Shown here: one piece after another, positions 55,770 through 64,000 of the stretch
Layout: every line of letters starts with the position of its first letter
Position numbering within the stretch: position 1 is the stretch's first letter
NCBI GenBank assembly: GCA_947179485.1
Contig: OX359246.1
Location: forward strand, 34,451,632-34,515,631
Origin: Allacma fusca
Taxonomy: Eukaryota > Arthropoda > Collembola > Symphypleona > Sminthuridae
Length of the DNA stretch: 64,000 nt
Direction: 5' to 3'
The notes under the pieces: model-generated
Seen by the model: only the letters and a program-made list of their open reading frames with translations
Databases searched by the model: none
Told to the model about the DNA's origin: nothing
Position numbers and translations under genes: made by a program

Positions 55770-57208
55770 ATGGCTTTCGCAATTAGGGAAGAGGTAGAGG
55801 AATCCAGTGAGCCAGATACAGTGAAGGATAGTTTAATCAGTGTCGTTGAAGTTGACATTGGCTCGGACCAAATTGAGTCCAATGAGGATTTATTGCCTGG
55901 ATTTTATATTCCGGATAAGATCAAAGGAATCGGAAGGTCTGAATCTAATGCGGTTGTGTACAAAATCAGTTGGAGGAATTTTCCGTAAGTTTTTAATAAA
56001 CTGAATGTTATACAATATAAAAGTACATATTTTGAGAAAAAAGGAAAGATTGCAGTATTTTTGTATTTTTTTAATTTATAGAAACGCTGATACTTGGGAA
56101 CCATTAGAACATCTAGAATATTGTCTCAGTTATATTTTCGAGTTCAACATTAAATTGAAGGAGTATTTTTGTCGTCAGAAAAAATTCGCCTTTCTCACGG
56201 AAATCGAGACAAGCTGGTGGGGTTCGTTTCTACCGACAAGAATGGAGGAAGTTATGCTGGCGAAGAAAACGCCCACAGTGTCCACTAGCAGTAAAAAGAC
56301 CAAGACACGTAAGTACAGTACATTAATAAATTTTAAACATGATTTTAGCATTTCTCCCAGTGTGCATATATGAGTGTAAATATGACTAATTGTATAATAA
56401 TTTCTTGGGCAGGAGTAATACTATTTTATGCACAGTCACGTTTACCATATTTTTAATTTTGCATTCCAGAATGTCAAGCATGTAAAAAAATGTTTGTGAA
56501 CATGGAAAGACATCAGGGAAAGTGTGGCAAAGCTTCCCTAGAGCTTCCCCCAAGCTCATCTAGTGCATCCCTGGATGATCGAGAGCAAGCAACAACATCA
56601 TATGCTAAAAAACGACCAAAGAAGACCTCAAGCTCTAAAACACTGCCGGCAATTTCAGAATCAGAGTCAACAAATCTGACGGTGGCTAATGCGAATGACA
56701 TCGAGAAAACCTTCCGGGACCAAGGGTATAGTACTGAAGCAATCGGCCAGTCCCTCTCAATTGCCAAAAACAATCCAGATATAGCGGGGGATATTTTGAG
56801 GACGTTTCACAAACCAACTGTCCATCCTACAGAACCATCTGCAAGTATGTATACATTCTTACTGTAATACATCTTTCTATACTTATAAAAACATACATGT
56901 TTGTTTGAGGTTGTTGTTTATATTCATTTTTTGGGTATGATTTTACAGAATTCAAGTGTGATCACTGCGAAAAATCGTTTTCCAGGAAAGCTCACCTGTC
57001 CCGCCATACGAAGTCCATCCATCTGGAGACAAAGGAAGTGTGCAAAATTTGCAAGAAGATTTTTGCCCACAAGGATAGTTTGAGCTCGCACGTGGCAAAA
57101 GGGTGCCCAACGAAGAAAACCTTCGATTGTGAGAAGTGCGAAAAATCATTTCGTATGGATTACAAAAACGTTCACATGAAGCTTGTCCATCCAGAAGAAA
57201 GTGAGTAG
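55770..57208 (+). CDS. Chromodomain plus zinc-finger protein, four exons
   Basis: Exons 55770-55984, 56082-56308, 56470-56844, 56949-57208; all introns GT-AG and phases agree, giving 358 residues. Acidic N-terminus, then a chromodomain (residues 46-95: YIPDKIKGIG...VYKISWRNFP...DTWEPLEHL) with candidate aromatic cage Y46, W68 and F71. A short Cys-x2-Cys...His...Cys finger lies at 149-166, a Ser/Lys-rich linker with a KKRPKK nuclear signal next. Then three fingers: C276-C279-H292-H297, C304-C307-H320-C325, C333-C336-H348-H353. It should read methylated histone tails and bind DNA in the nucleus. The last exon ends in GTGAGTAG, so a donor at 57201 could lead to a further exon instead of the stop. 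No orthologue name is justified; chromodomains are also carried by retroelements, but the introns argue for a host gene. Confidence 0.8.
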
Positions 57209-57550
57209 TGCACAAAATTAGAATTTGATAGTTGTTCAGCATTTAAAATTTTTATTTACATGATATAATCACATGTACAAATCCATTTGCTCAAAATAGA
57301 TACTGATTACTGATAAGCACAATTTGTGTATTTATATATTTTGTTTACACAGAGTTTATACTACCAGTCAAAGGTGGCTGTAAAATAAAAATATTGTTCG
57401 ATAGAACGAAATAAATTAATGTTTTTCAAAAACATTCCATATTAAAATTAACAAGTACAAGAATTATTTTAAATGTTTACAATTATACTTTCATGCATAA
57501 ATATATAGAATATATATATATCAGAACATACCAACATACTGAGGCATAGT
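57209..57550. other. Intergenic region between convergent genes
   Basis: AT-rich; 3' ends of the chromodomain gene (plus) and the membrane-protein gene (minus) face each other. Nothing else is seen. Confidence 0.5.
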
Positions 57551-58140
57551 TTAAATCTCCGAAATAACATCCATTTCAAAATAATTTGAAATATTCCCAG
57601 CTCTAGTGTCCTCCCTTGAAAATAAACTTATCAAGTCAGTTGAATGGCGGGTGTAAAGATTTCTCAAAATTCGATGATAACCGAGTACGAGGACCACGCA
57701 AACTATTAGACCGAAGGCAATTAGGGTGACCAGAGCTATACAAATATTTTAATCCCAATGAGACCTTCAAGTTTAATTCCAAAATTTACAAAATTATTTT
57801 TCTACCAATAAGAAGTCCATTTTCGTGTGTTGGTGCTTCATTTATGGGACAATCTTCCACGTTGAAGATTGCAACCACAAAGTTTGCATCAAGACTCGGC
57901 AATGATTTCACACAACATTTAGTTAAATTGCCCAATTCAACAAAAGCGTGTCCTATGGAAATACAATTTTGGCAGTCCAGCAAATAAGGGCACCCTAAAT
58001 AAATATGTTCGTAGTTTATGACCGAGCACAGTAGTTTACGTTTGAAATTATTGTAGTTATAGTAAACTTCAAATACTAACGTGTATAGAAGTCCATATTC
58101 GGAATCGTCCCAATTGAAGAAAATGATGTTTAATTAGTTA
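57551..58140 (-). CDS. Type I membrane protein, last three exons
   Basis: Minus-strand exons in agreeing phase: one ending at 58081 (PNMDFYT; 5' limit uncertain, at most about 58130), 57806-57994 and 57551-57735. The middle exon encodes an extracellular Cys-rich segment (CPYLLDCQNC, KCCVKSLP, VEDCPI). The last has a transmembrane helix (ALVTLIAFGLIVCVVLVLGY) and a cytosolic tail of about 38 residues ending MDVISEI. Further 5' exons would lie to the right, next to or beyond the minisatellite. The family is not recognised, but the layout (Cys-rich ectodomain, helix, short tail) parallels the plus-strand gene at 54154-54915, and both abut the same minisatellite. Confidence 0.6.
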
Positions 58141-58301
58141 AATTCAAAAGCGATTAACACAACGATATTATGCAATCATATAACACAGTAATACGTTCCC
58201 TGAGCAGAACCAGACGATTTCTTGTAAGTCAACTGAAAAAGATAACGTTCTGCAAAACAAGCAATTTTGTTGCTTACAAAGAAGAACATTATAAACAGCG
58301 T

Positions 58302-59215
58302 CACCCGATGACCAACCAGATTACCCACCCGATGACCAACCTGATTACCCACCCAATGACCAACCAGATTACCCACCCGATGACCAACCAGATTACCCAC
58401 CCGATGACCAACCTGATTACCCACCCGATGACCAACCAGATTACCCACCCGATGACCAACCAGATTACCCACCCGATGACCAACCAACCTGATTACCCAC
58501 CCCATGACCAACCTGATTACCCACCCGATGACCAACCAGATTACCCACCAGATGACCAACCAGATTACCCACCAGATGACCAACCAGATTACCCACCCAA
58601 TGGCCAACCTGATTACCCACCCGATGACCAACCTGATTACCCACCCGATGACCAACCAGATTACCCACCCGATGACCAACCACATTACCAACCAACTGAC
58701 CAACCAGATTACCAACCAGATGACTAATCAATTAAACAACGACATTACCGAACTGATGACCAACCATGAGAGGACCAACTAGAGCAACATTGAGACTACC
58801 AACAATACGACCAGCTGGATTACCAACGGGATGGACAACGACATGACCAACCGGATGACCAACCACATTACCCACCAGATGACCAACCAACTGACGAACC
58901 AGATTATCAACCAGATGACCAACCAATTAAACAACGACATTACCGAACTGATGACCAACCAGATGACCAACCAGATGACCAACCAGATGACCAACCAGAT
59001 GACCAACCAGATGACCAACCAACTGACCAACCAGATTACCAACCAGATGACTAATCAATTAAACAACGACATTACCGAACTGATGACCAACCATGAGAGG
59101 ACCAACTAGAACAACATTGAGACTACCAATGATACGACCAACTGGATTACCAGCGGGATGGACAACAACATGACAAACGAGATTACCAACGGGATGACCA
59201 TCCACATTACCCGCT
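58302..59215. repeat. Minisatellite array with 12/24-bp unit and higher-order duplication
   Basis: First part (58302-58735): alternating GATGACCAACCA and GATTACCCACCC half units. Second part (58736-59215) is more degenerate. A block of about 150 bp (58697-58850) recurs at 59030-59200, i.e. a higher-order repeat of about 335 bp. One frame reads DDQPDYPP repeats. Long frames exist on both strands simply because of the period, so coding is unproven. Confidence 0.85.
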
Positions 59216-59730
59216 AGATGACCAAATATGAGCAATCACATGGTCCACCAGCTGACCAACGAGAGGTGCAACGAGACTAGCAACCGGATGACCATCCGAA
59301 TGAACAAACAATGGAATGAGATACTGGATGCGCAAAATATGCATAATTATTAATTGTGTGTATAAGATGGAGCGCAAGTAAAGCGGTGTGGGTACTAGAA
59401 TCAAATCTCAAAGCTTGCGTAGCAACAAAGCTTTTATAGATTTCTATATATCAAGGCGTTTCCCAAACGCAATAAATGTCAAGCTTATAAACAGTTTCTT
59501 TACTCCTTGTCAAGTAAATGGGGAAGATACGGGTGGAAGTCATAAAGGAAGTAATGCTTTTAGGATTTGGTTGGACATCTTTCCGGTGGAATACTCCGCC
59601 GGTCGGATATTTCGTTGTATCTATCAAGGTAAAATAAAAATATTTCCTTCATTCAAGATTGGTCAACCTCAGTGAGAGTATTATCTTTTAAAAATCGTTC
59701 AAGTTACTGTGAGTGAATATTCAAACCGAA
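59216..59730. other. Spacer before the RING-like gene
   Basis: A 95-codon frame at 59388-59675 from a non-ATG start has some protein-like character (GSNAFRIWLDIFPVEY) and could be an upstream exon. No acceptor or donor pair convinces me. Confidence 0.35.
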
Positions 59731-60717
59731 ATGCCGTTGAAACGTGAAATCCGTGAGCTTATCTGTAGCGTCTGCAAAAAAAATATTTTTACAGAAGGAG
59801 CGATTACATTTATTCGATTTAAAGACCAATCGTTGAATGGAATAAAAACTGCCAACGGTGCAGAGTACATTGAAATTATGACAGAATTTGATTCCGCGTG
59901 TCCACTCGATTGGTCACCTGATTCAATTGTTCGTATAGCAAACAAGCGTGAAGGGAAAATATCCTGTGAGCACTGGATGCACATCAAGTGTTTTTTACAC
60001 TATTCTCAAAACCAATTGGAACGGAAGCGTGCCAACCCAAAGAATGACTTCTTTGACGTTAAACTAAAGTGCCCTGTGGCATTTTGCACCAACTCCTACT
60101 CAGCACTCCATCAAGTTGAGTGCAAGCCAAGATCAGCATTTGCATATACAGAACATGTGTGTTCCGGTTCGAAACTGTCGGTGTCTGAATCTATCAATAT
60201 TCCAAAACAACAACAAGCCAAACCGAAATTGTCAGAACAGAATCCTGGATGGATTGAAGCCAAGAAGAGAGCTGTAGACGCTACAAGGAAGGCGGACGTG
60301 CAAATTGCAACGCAGGAACATATTCGAAAGGGGTCAGAACTCATTGATGGAAGTGTCATTAAACTTACCTCGGGAGAAGAGATTGTATGGACGGATTGCC
60401 AAGGTGTACTGAGACCTTTTTCGTCTGTTGTTTGGGCGCCAGATACAACCGCACCAAGTTCTACACCGAAAGAAAACAGTCAACTAATTACAAAACCAGA
60501 TTCTGTTGTTGACGAACCAGTACCATCAACGTCTGCACACGCATACGAATATAAACAAACTTTACCTCTGAAGAAAAGATCGTATCCTTCAAATTCAAAT
60601 ACACTGAAAATTTTGGATGCAGTTAAGGATGCAACGAGCTGTGGCAGTGAGAATGAACTCATACTAGCATCAGGAGAAAAAATTCGCTTCGTTGATCGTA
60701 ACGGTGTGCATACATGA
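59731..60717 (+). CDS. Uncharacterised RING-like zinc-binding protein
   Basis: 328 residues from ATG 59731. Cys/His ligands spaced like a RING-type finger: C12-x2-C15, C79-x-H81, H84-x2-C87, C114-x4-C119, with a long first loop. A basic, Gln-rich middle follows. The C-terminal half contains a short module twice: VIKLTSGEEIVWTDCQGV and LILASGEKIRFVDRNGV (pattern I-x-L-x-SGE-x-I-x3-D-x2-GV), separated by a Ser/Pro/Thr linker. RING-type fingers usually act in ubiquitin transfer, but the spacing here is not canonical, so other zinc folds are possible. A nearby PIF1 helicase raises the possibility of a mobile element; no ends are visible. Single open exon. Confidence 0.6.
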   Translation: MPLKREIRELICSVCKKNIFTEGAITFIRFKDQSLNGIKTANGAEYIEIMTEFDSACPLDWSPDSIVRIANKREGKISCEHWMHIKCFLHYSQNQLERKRANPKNDFFDVKLKCPVAFCTNSYSALHQVECKPRSAFAYTEHVCSGSKLSVSESINIPKQQQAKPKLSEQNPGWIEAKKRAVDATRKADVQIATQEHIRKGSELIDGSVIKLTSGEEIVWTDCQGVLRPFSSVVWAPDTTAPSSTPKENSQLITKPDSVVDEPVPSTSAHAYEYKQTLPLKKRSYPSNSNTLKILDAVKDATSCGSENELILASGEKIRFVDRNGVHT

Positions 60718-60785
60718 TTTACATAGGGATTAATGCTTTTTATTACAAAAGGTATTCAGAGCGAAAGGTAACGTAATGCAATAAA

Positions 60786-61115
60786 CATTTTATCTGGAAA
60801 GCTGGAAGGAAAGCTGTCCCTTTGCGCAACATCCCGTGGTTGAAGCCTACCAAAAGTCTACAGTATTTGGCTCAACTTGCGACAATCGACGAGAGAAATG
60901 AGGCTCACCCAGTAAACAGCACAACTACCGACACCGAATTATCTGCTGTAGAGAGGAGTGTCAATGGTGACGGTGAAGTCAATGGAAGCTGTGAGGATAT
61001 TCTGGAAGATGTGAAGAAAAACATTCAAACTTGGGAAGGAGAGCCTCCGTCTACCAATTCGTACAGCTTTGAGGACTTTGATTTCAACTGCGTGGAACCA
61101 TTTCAAACTGAGTAA
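60786..61115 (+). CDS. Small acidic open frame downstream of the RING-like gene
   Basis: Open from about 60786 (FIWKAGRKAVPLRNIPW) to TAA at 61115, without an ATG near its start, so it is probably an exon or a frame-shifted continuation of the gene before it, which lies in another frame 70 bases upstream. The sequence begins basic and turns acidic (EDILEDVKKNIQTWEGE...FEDFDFN). No family recognised. Confidence 0.35.
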   Translation, partial: HFIWKAGRKAVPLRNIPWLKPTKSLQYLAQLATIDERNEAHPVNSTTTDTELSAVERSVNGDGEVNGSCEDILEDVKKNIQTWEGEPPSTNSYSFEDFDFNCVEPFQTE

Positions 61116-61745
61116 AACACTGTATAATATGATAGTAGTAAAGTTTGTGAATGTGGTCTAGAGTTTTAAATTTCTGTACAAAAACTTTGCTATACAAGTA
61201 AACAAAGCAATTTCATGTTGTTCCAGTTTGGTATTTTAATATTTTTGCAGGTAGTGCTAACCAATAAATTTTTTTAGAAAATGCCAATGATGATGTTTTC
61301 CAAATTAATTTTTATTCACAAAGCATGATGACAACCTAATAAAATTTTAAAGAGGCATAATTCAAAGCTGATTTGCAACGATCATATTATTGGATAAGTA
61401 GTAAATGACGAAATATTTTCTAAAACTACTGGTAAAATTACTCATTGTATGTTTACAAGAAACTACAACACTTTATTTAATTTATTCCTTGCGATTTGTT
61501 GCATCAACATCAACAGTCGTCCTTTCATCTCCATCGTTGCTACCTCTAGCTTTGGAGCGAACTGGTATATAGAAGTCAATATTATCCTTTCTTTTCTCCA
61601 TAATGAAAGCCTCCAAATTCGCACATGCAGCAAGAGACAAGCCGATGACTGGTCCAGGCCATCCTGTAATTACGAAGGGTGAATATACATGTCTACTCTA
61701 TTTTTAAGGTCTTGATGCACACACCATATCTAATGTCTCCTAGTA
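61116..61745. other. Intergenic region
   Basis: AT-rich; no gene supported. Confidence 0.5.
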
Positions 61746-62714
61746 TCATATTTTATTTGTACCATTGAGTTTGTGACTTGTTTCTTTGGGGACTGGCGAG
61801 TTCATAAGTACCTCCGGCAAGCCCAGCGTTTTGTTAAGTATGACACTGACTTTAACGCTACCCAAGTCCAAGTCGGGATGAGTCCAAAAATCCAAACGGT
61901 TTTCATCCTTTGCACTGTAAGTGCGATCCTCTTTCCCACGAAGGTATGGAATAAGGGGAACATCCTCCAAACCTTCTGCCAGCTTCTTCTCCTGGGTCTC
62001 AGCATACTGTTCGAGTATCGTAGCCAAAAAACTGGCAATTTTTGCTCCCTGGTAAAAAGAGAACTTGACGACCGTCGGTTTTCCTTGGTTTGTTGGTCGA
62101 CCAATATAAAAAAACTCCACCCAAAGAATCGCATTGTGAGCTACTCGACCTGATATATCATCGTCAATCTATTGAAAATAAATATTCATGCATGTATTCA
62201 AATATACATCAATATTTCCATGAACATGCACTGAAAGCAAACCTTTTAAAAGACTAGAAACTATTCGAATATATAACAAAAGCTCACCATAATACAGTCA
62301 GGATTTTCAAAGAAGCTCCAATTGCTGCAAAGATCTTGCGAAGCCAATTTCTTAGCAGCTCTTAAATACGGATCAAATTTAACTAGTTTTGGACGAACAA
62401 TGGGACTACCACCTGCAGGATGCAAACACAAGAAACGTCAGGATTCCAGTTAAAAATTCGAATGTACATTATTTAAATTTAGAAAACGAAGACGTATACA
62501 GTATATAAATAAATATGAGGACGCTAAAGTCAAATTAAAAAATACAATACCTTTTACTTTGGGGTTGCTTGCCATAGTGTAGTACTTTGGAAAATTGTTG
62601 ATGAGAAATTGTTGGTGTTAGATCACGAAATTTTTCAGCTTTCAAAAATTCTAAGAGGTGTGGTAACTGAAACGAAATTGTATAGAATGAATGTTTGTAG
62701 CATTGTCCTCCCAT
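61746..62714 (-). CDS. Unknown three-exon gene, divergent from the helicase
   Basis: Minus-strand exons 62551-62714, 62288-62405 and 61746-62168 join in consistent phase through GT-AG introns and give 234 residues starting MGGQCYKHSFY. Recognisable stretches: LEFLKAEKFRDLTPTISHQQFS, RPKLVKFDPYLRAAKKLASQ, NPDCIMIDDDISGRVAHNAI, RLDFWTHPDLDLG, SVILNKTLGLPEVLMNSPVP. No signal peptide or membrane helix. I do not recognise the family. The start is 172 bases from the ATG of the plus-strand helicase, so the two may share a promoter. Codon-level integrity and clean splice phases argue for a real gene. Confidence 0.65.
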
Positions 62715-62886
62715 TTATATCTTCAGAACCTGCGGGTTTCGATTTTTAGCTGTAGAATCTGTTCTCTCGCAAAGTTATTATTCTCGCTCAAGGTTTTATA
62801 AAAGTCGCTTGCTCTTTTACTCTTACATGCACTCCTACATTATCCAATATTGTTAGTTACAGAATTGCTTCCCAGACGAAACGATC
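62715..62886. promoter_or_regulatory. Shared upstream region of divergent genes
   Basis: 172 bases between the ATG of the minus-strand gene and the ATG of the helicase. Whether it is one bidirectional promoter is inference. No core motif stands out. Confidence 0.35.
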
Positions 62887-63999
62887 ATGGAGTTTCAACC
62901 TGATCAAGTAAACGAAAGCGTTCTTAGCAAGTGGAAATATATTTGGTCACAAACCCCAACGGAACCAATTAAACCAAAGGTTCCGTTTGAAAGTTTAAGT
63001 GAAAAACAGAAATATGTAATCAATTTGATTCGAGGGCATATTAAAATGTCTCGAGAAGATCAAATCAAGTCTCAAATTCGTATAATTGTTATAGGGGAGG
63101 CTGGGATGGGAAAAAGTACATTAATTTCCCATTTAAAGTTTGTATTTGACACTCAAAAGTTAGTTACACCAGACTTTGCCTACGTATTGGCTTGCTTAAC
63201 GGGTAGTGCTAGCTTTTTGGTTCGTGGTACAACCTTGCATTCTGCGTTTCTATTACCCTGTTTCAAAGCCGCGGACGTTCCAACCGAGGGAGTGAACTCC
63301 AACATTCATGAACACAGTAGTAGTTCAGAAACATCTCTACTCCAAAAACAAAGGGAAAGACTTAAAAATGTAACTCTTATTTGCATTGACGAAGTTTCAT
63401 TGATTGGTCAAAATATGCTAAAAGAAATAGATTGTATTTCGCGAAAAGTTGATCCGATTAATGCGGATAAATATTTTGCTGGAAAAATTTATAGTTATAT
63501 TTTTAGTTATATTAATAGGAGATTTATATCAAACATTTCCCGTTGCCGATTGTCCAATCTTTTACCCTTCATCAAAGTCACGCAACCCTCAACTGAAACA
63601 TGTGTACAAAATGTACAAGTCCTTTGAAAAGGTTGTTGTAATGGATAAACAATTTCGTCAAGTAGGGGAGAGTGAGGAGCAGAAGAGCTTTCGTAATTTT
63701 CTAGGGAGGCTTAAAAGAAAGGAATGTACTCAACAAGACTTAAACTTCATACGCTCGCGCCAGCTTGTAAATCTTTCCAAAGAAGATCAGAAATTGTTTC
63801 ACAGCGCTCTACATGTATACCCGCTTCGGAAGCAAGTGCATCAGCATAACAGGTACTCTCATGAAAACAAAATATGTAAGAATTGTATTTTATTGAATTT
63901 TGTCTGGAGGTATTATGTACTCCCTTTTAGGGACAAGCTTCATGCAAATTATGGGAAGGATGCCATCATTTCTATTGAAAACGGTCTTCAAGTACTCGA
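62887..63999 (+). CDS. PIF1-type DNA helicase, 5' part, one frame change, runs off window
   Basis: N-terminal LSEKQKYVINLI box (residues 37-48), Walker A GEAGMGKST (residues 70-78), GTTLHSAFLL near 118, Walker B LICIDEVSLIG near 165. Near 63480 the frame slips, after which IGDLYQTFPV (motif III, 63515-63544), MDKQFRQVGE (motif IV region, near 63645) and an RSRQLVNLS segment follow in the new frame up to the window end. 5'-3' superfamily 1B helicases of this type occur as host PIF1 and in Helitrons and other large elements. The frame slip suggests a decaying mobile copy or a sequencing error at the A-rich site. A GTAAGAATTG near 63869 may be an intron donor. Confidence 0.7.
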
Positions 64000-64000
64000 A

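Noticed and set aside
58176..59042. Minus-strand frames of repeated Val-Ile-Trp-Leu-type residues that look like membrane proteins
   Set aside because: They are reverse readings of the 12/24-bp minisatellite, present in several frames at once, with no unique sequence that supports translation.
58302..59215. Possible CRISPR array
   Set aside because: The 12-bp units abut without unique spacers and the genome is eukaryotic.

Overview
This is a repeat-rich, AT-rich animal nuclear window. Spliced genes with GT-AG introns, LTR and non-LTR retrotransposons, hAT, pogo/Tigger, Harbinger and CACTA-like DNA transposons, and a TMEM53 orthologue point to an invertebrate, most likely an arthropod (a hexapod is my best guess). 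I cannot name the species from sequence alone.

Host backbone. The ends of the window carry an old tandem segmental duplication. Bases 1-2056 match 48303-51222, and 43850-44417 match 52340-52920. The complete TMEM53 gene lies at 47289-48457. Only the last exon of a second copy is visible at 69-155. Between its two matching blocks the left copy holds about 41.8 kb, against about 1.1 kb in the right copy; nearly all the excess is transposable elements.

Transposon island (2.4-43.4 kb). 2449-10302 is a young Ty3/gypsy element: two 298-bp LTRs with 4 differences, seven covarying hairpins in the leader, gag, a textbook -1 frameshift site, a pol broken by stops and indels, and a proline-rich third ORF. 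11270-19818 is a non-LTR retrotransposon split by a 4.2-kb internally deleted gypsy-like element (12305-16488, minus strand). 22.3-23.6 kb holds Harbinger remnants. 24.3-27.2 kb holds MITEs, two of them with perfect 8-bp hAT-type target duplications. 27.2-41.2 kb is a cluster of CACTA-like transposases (tnp2-type by motif), three of them accompanied by a DUF4806-type gene. One 5140-bp element is inserted inside a related transposase, and conceptual removal restores that reading frame. 41257-42095 is a pogo/Tigger-like element.

Right part (44.4-64 kb). A tRNA-derived SINE with a 12-bp target duplication, TMEM53, a long-TIR MITE, composite hAT-like insertions, then a gene-rich stretch: fragments of a membrane-protein gene (52.9-54.9 kb), a four-exon chromodomain/zinc-finger gene (55770-57208), a minus-strand membrane-protein gene (57551-58081 and beyond), two arrays of a shared 12-bp minisatellite, a RING-like protein (59731-60717), a three-exon minus-strand gene of unknown function (61746-62714), and divergently from it the 5' part of a PIF1-type helicase running off the window. 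The last three may belong together, but nothing here proves it.
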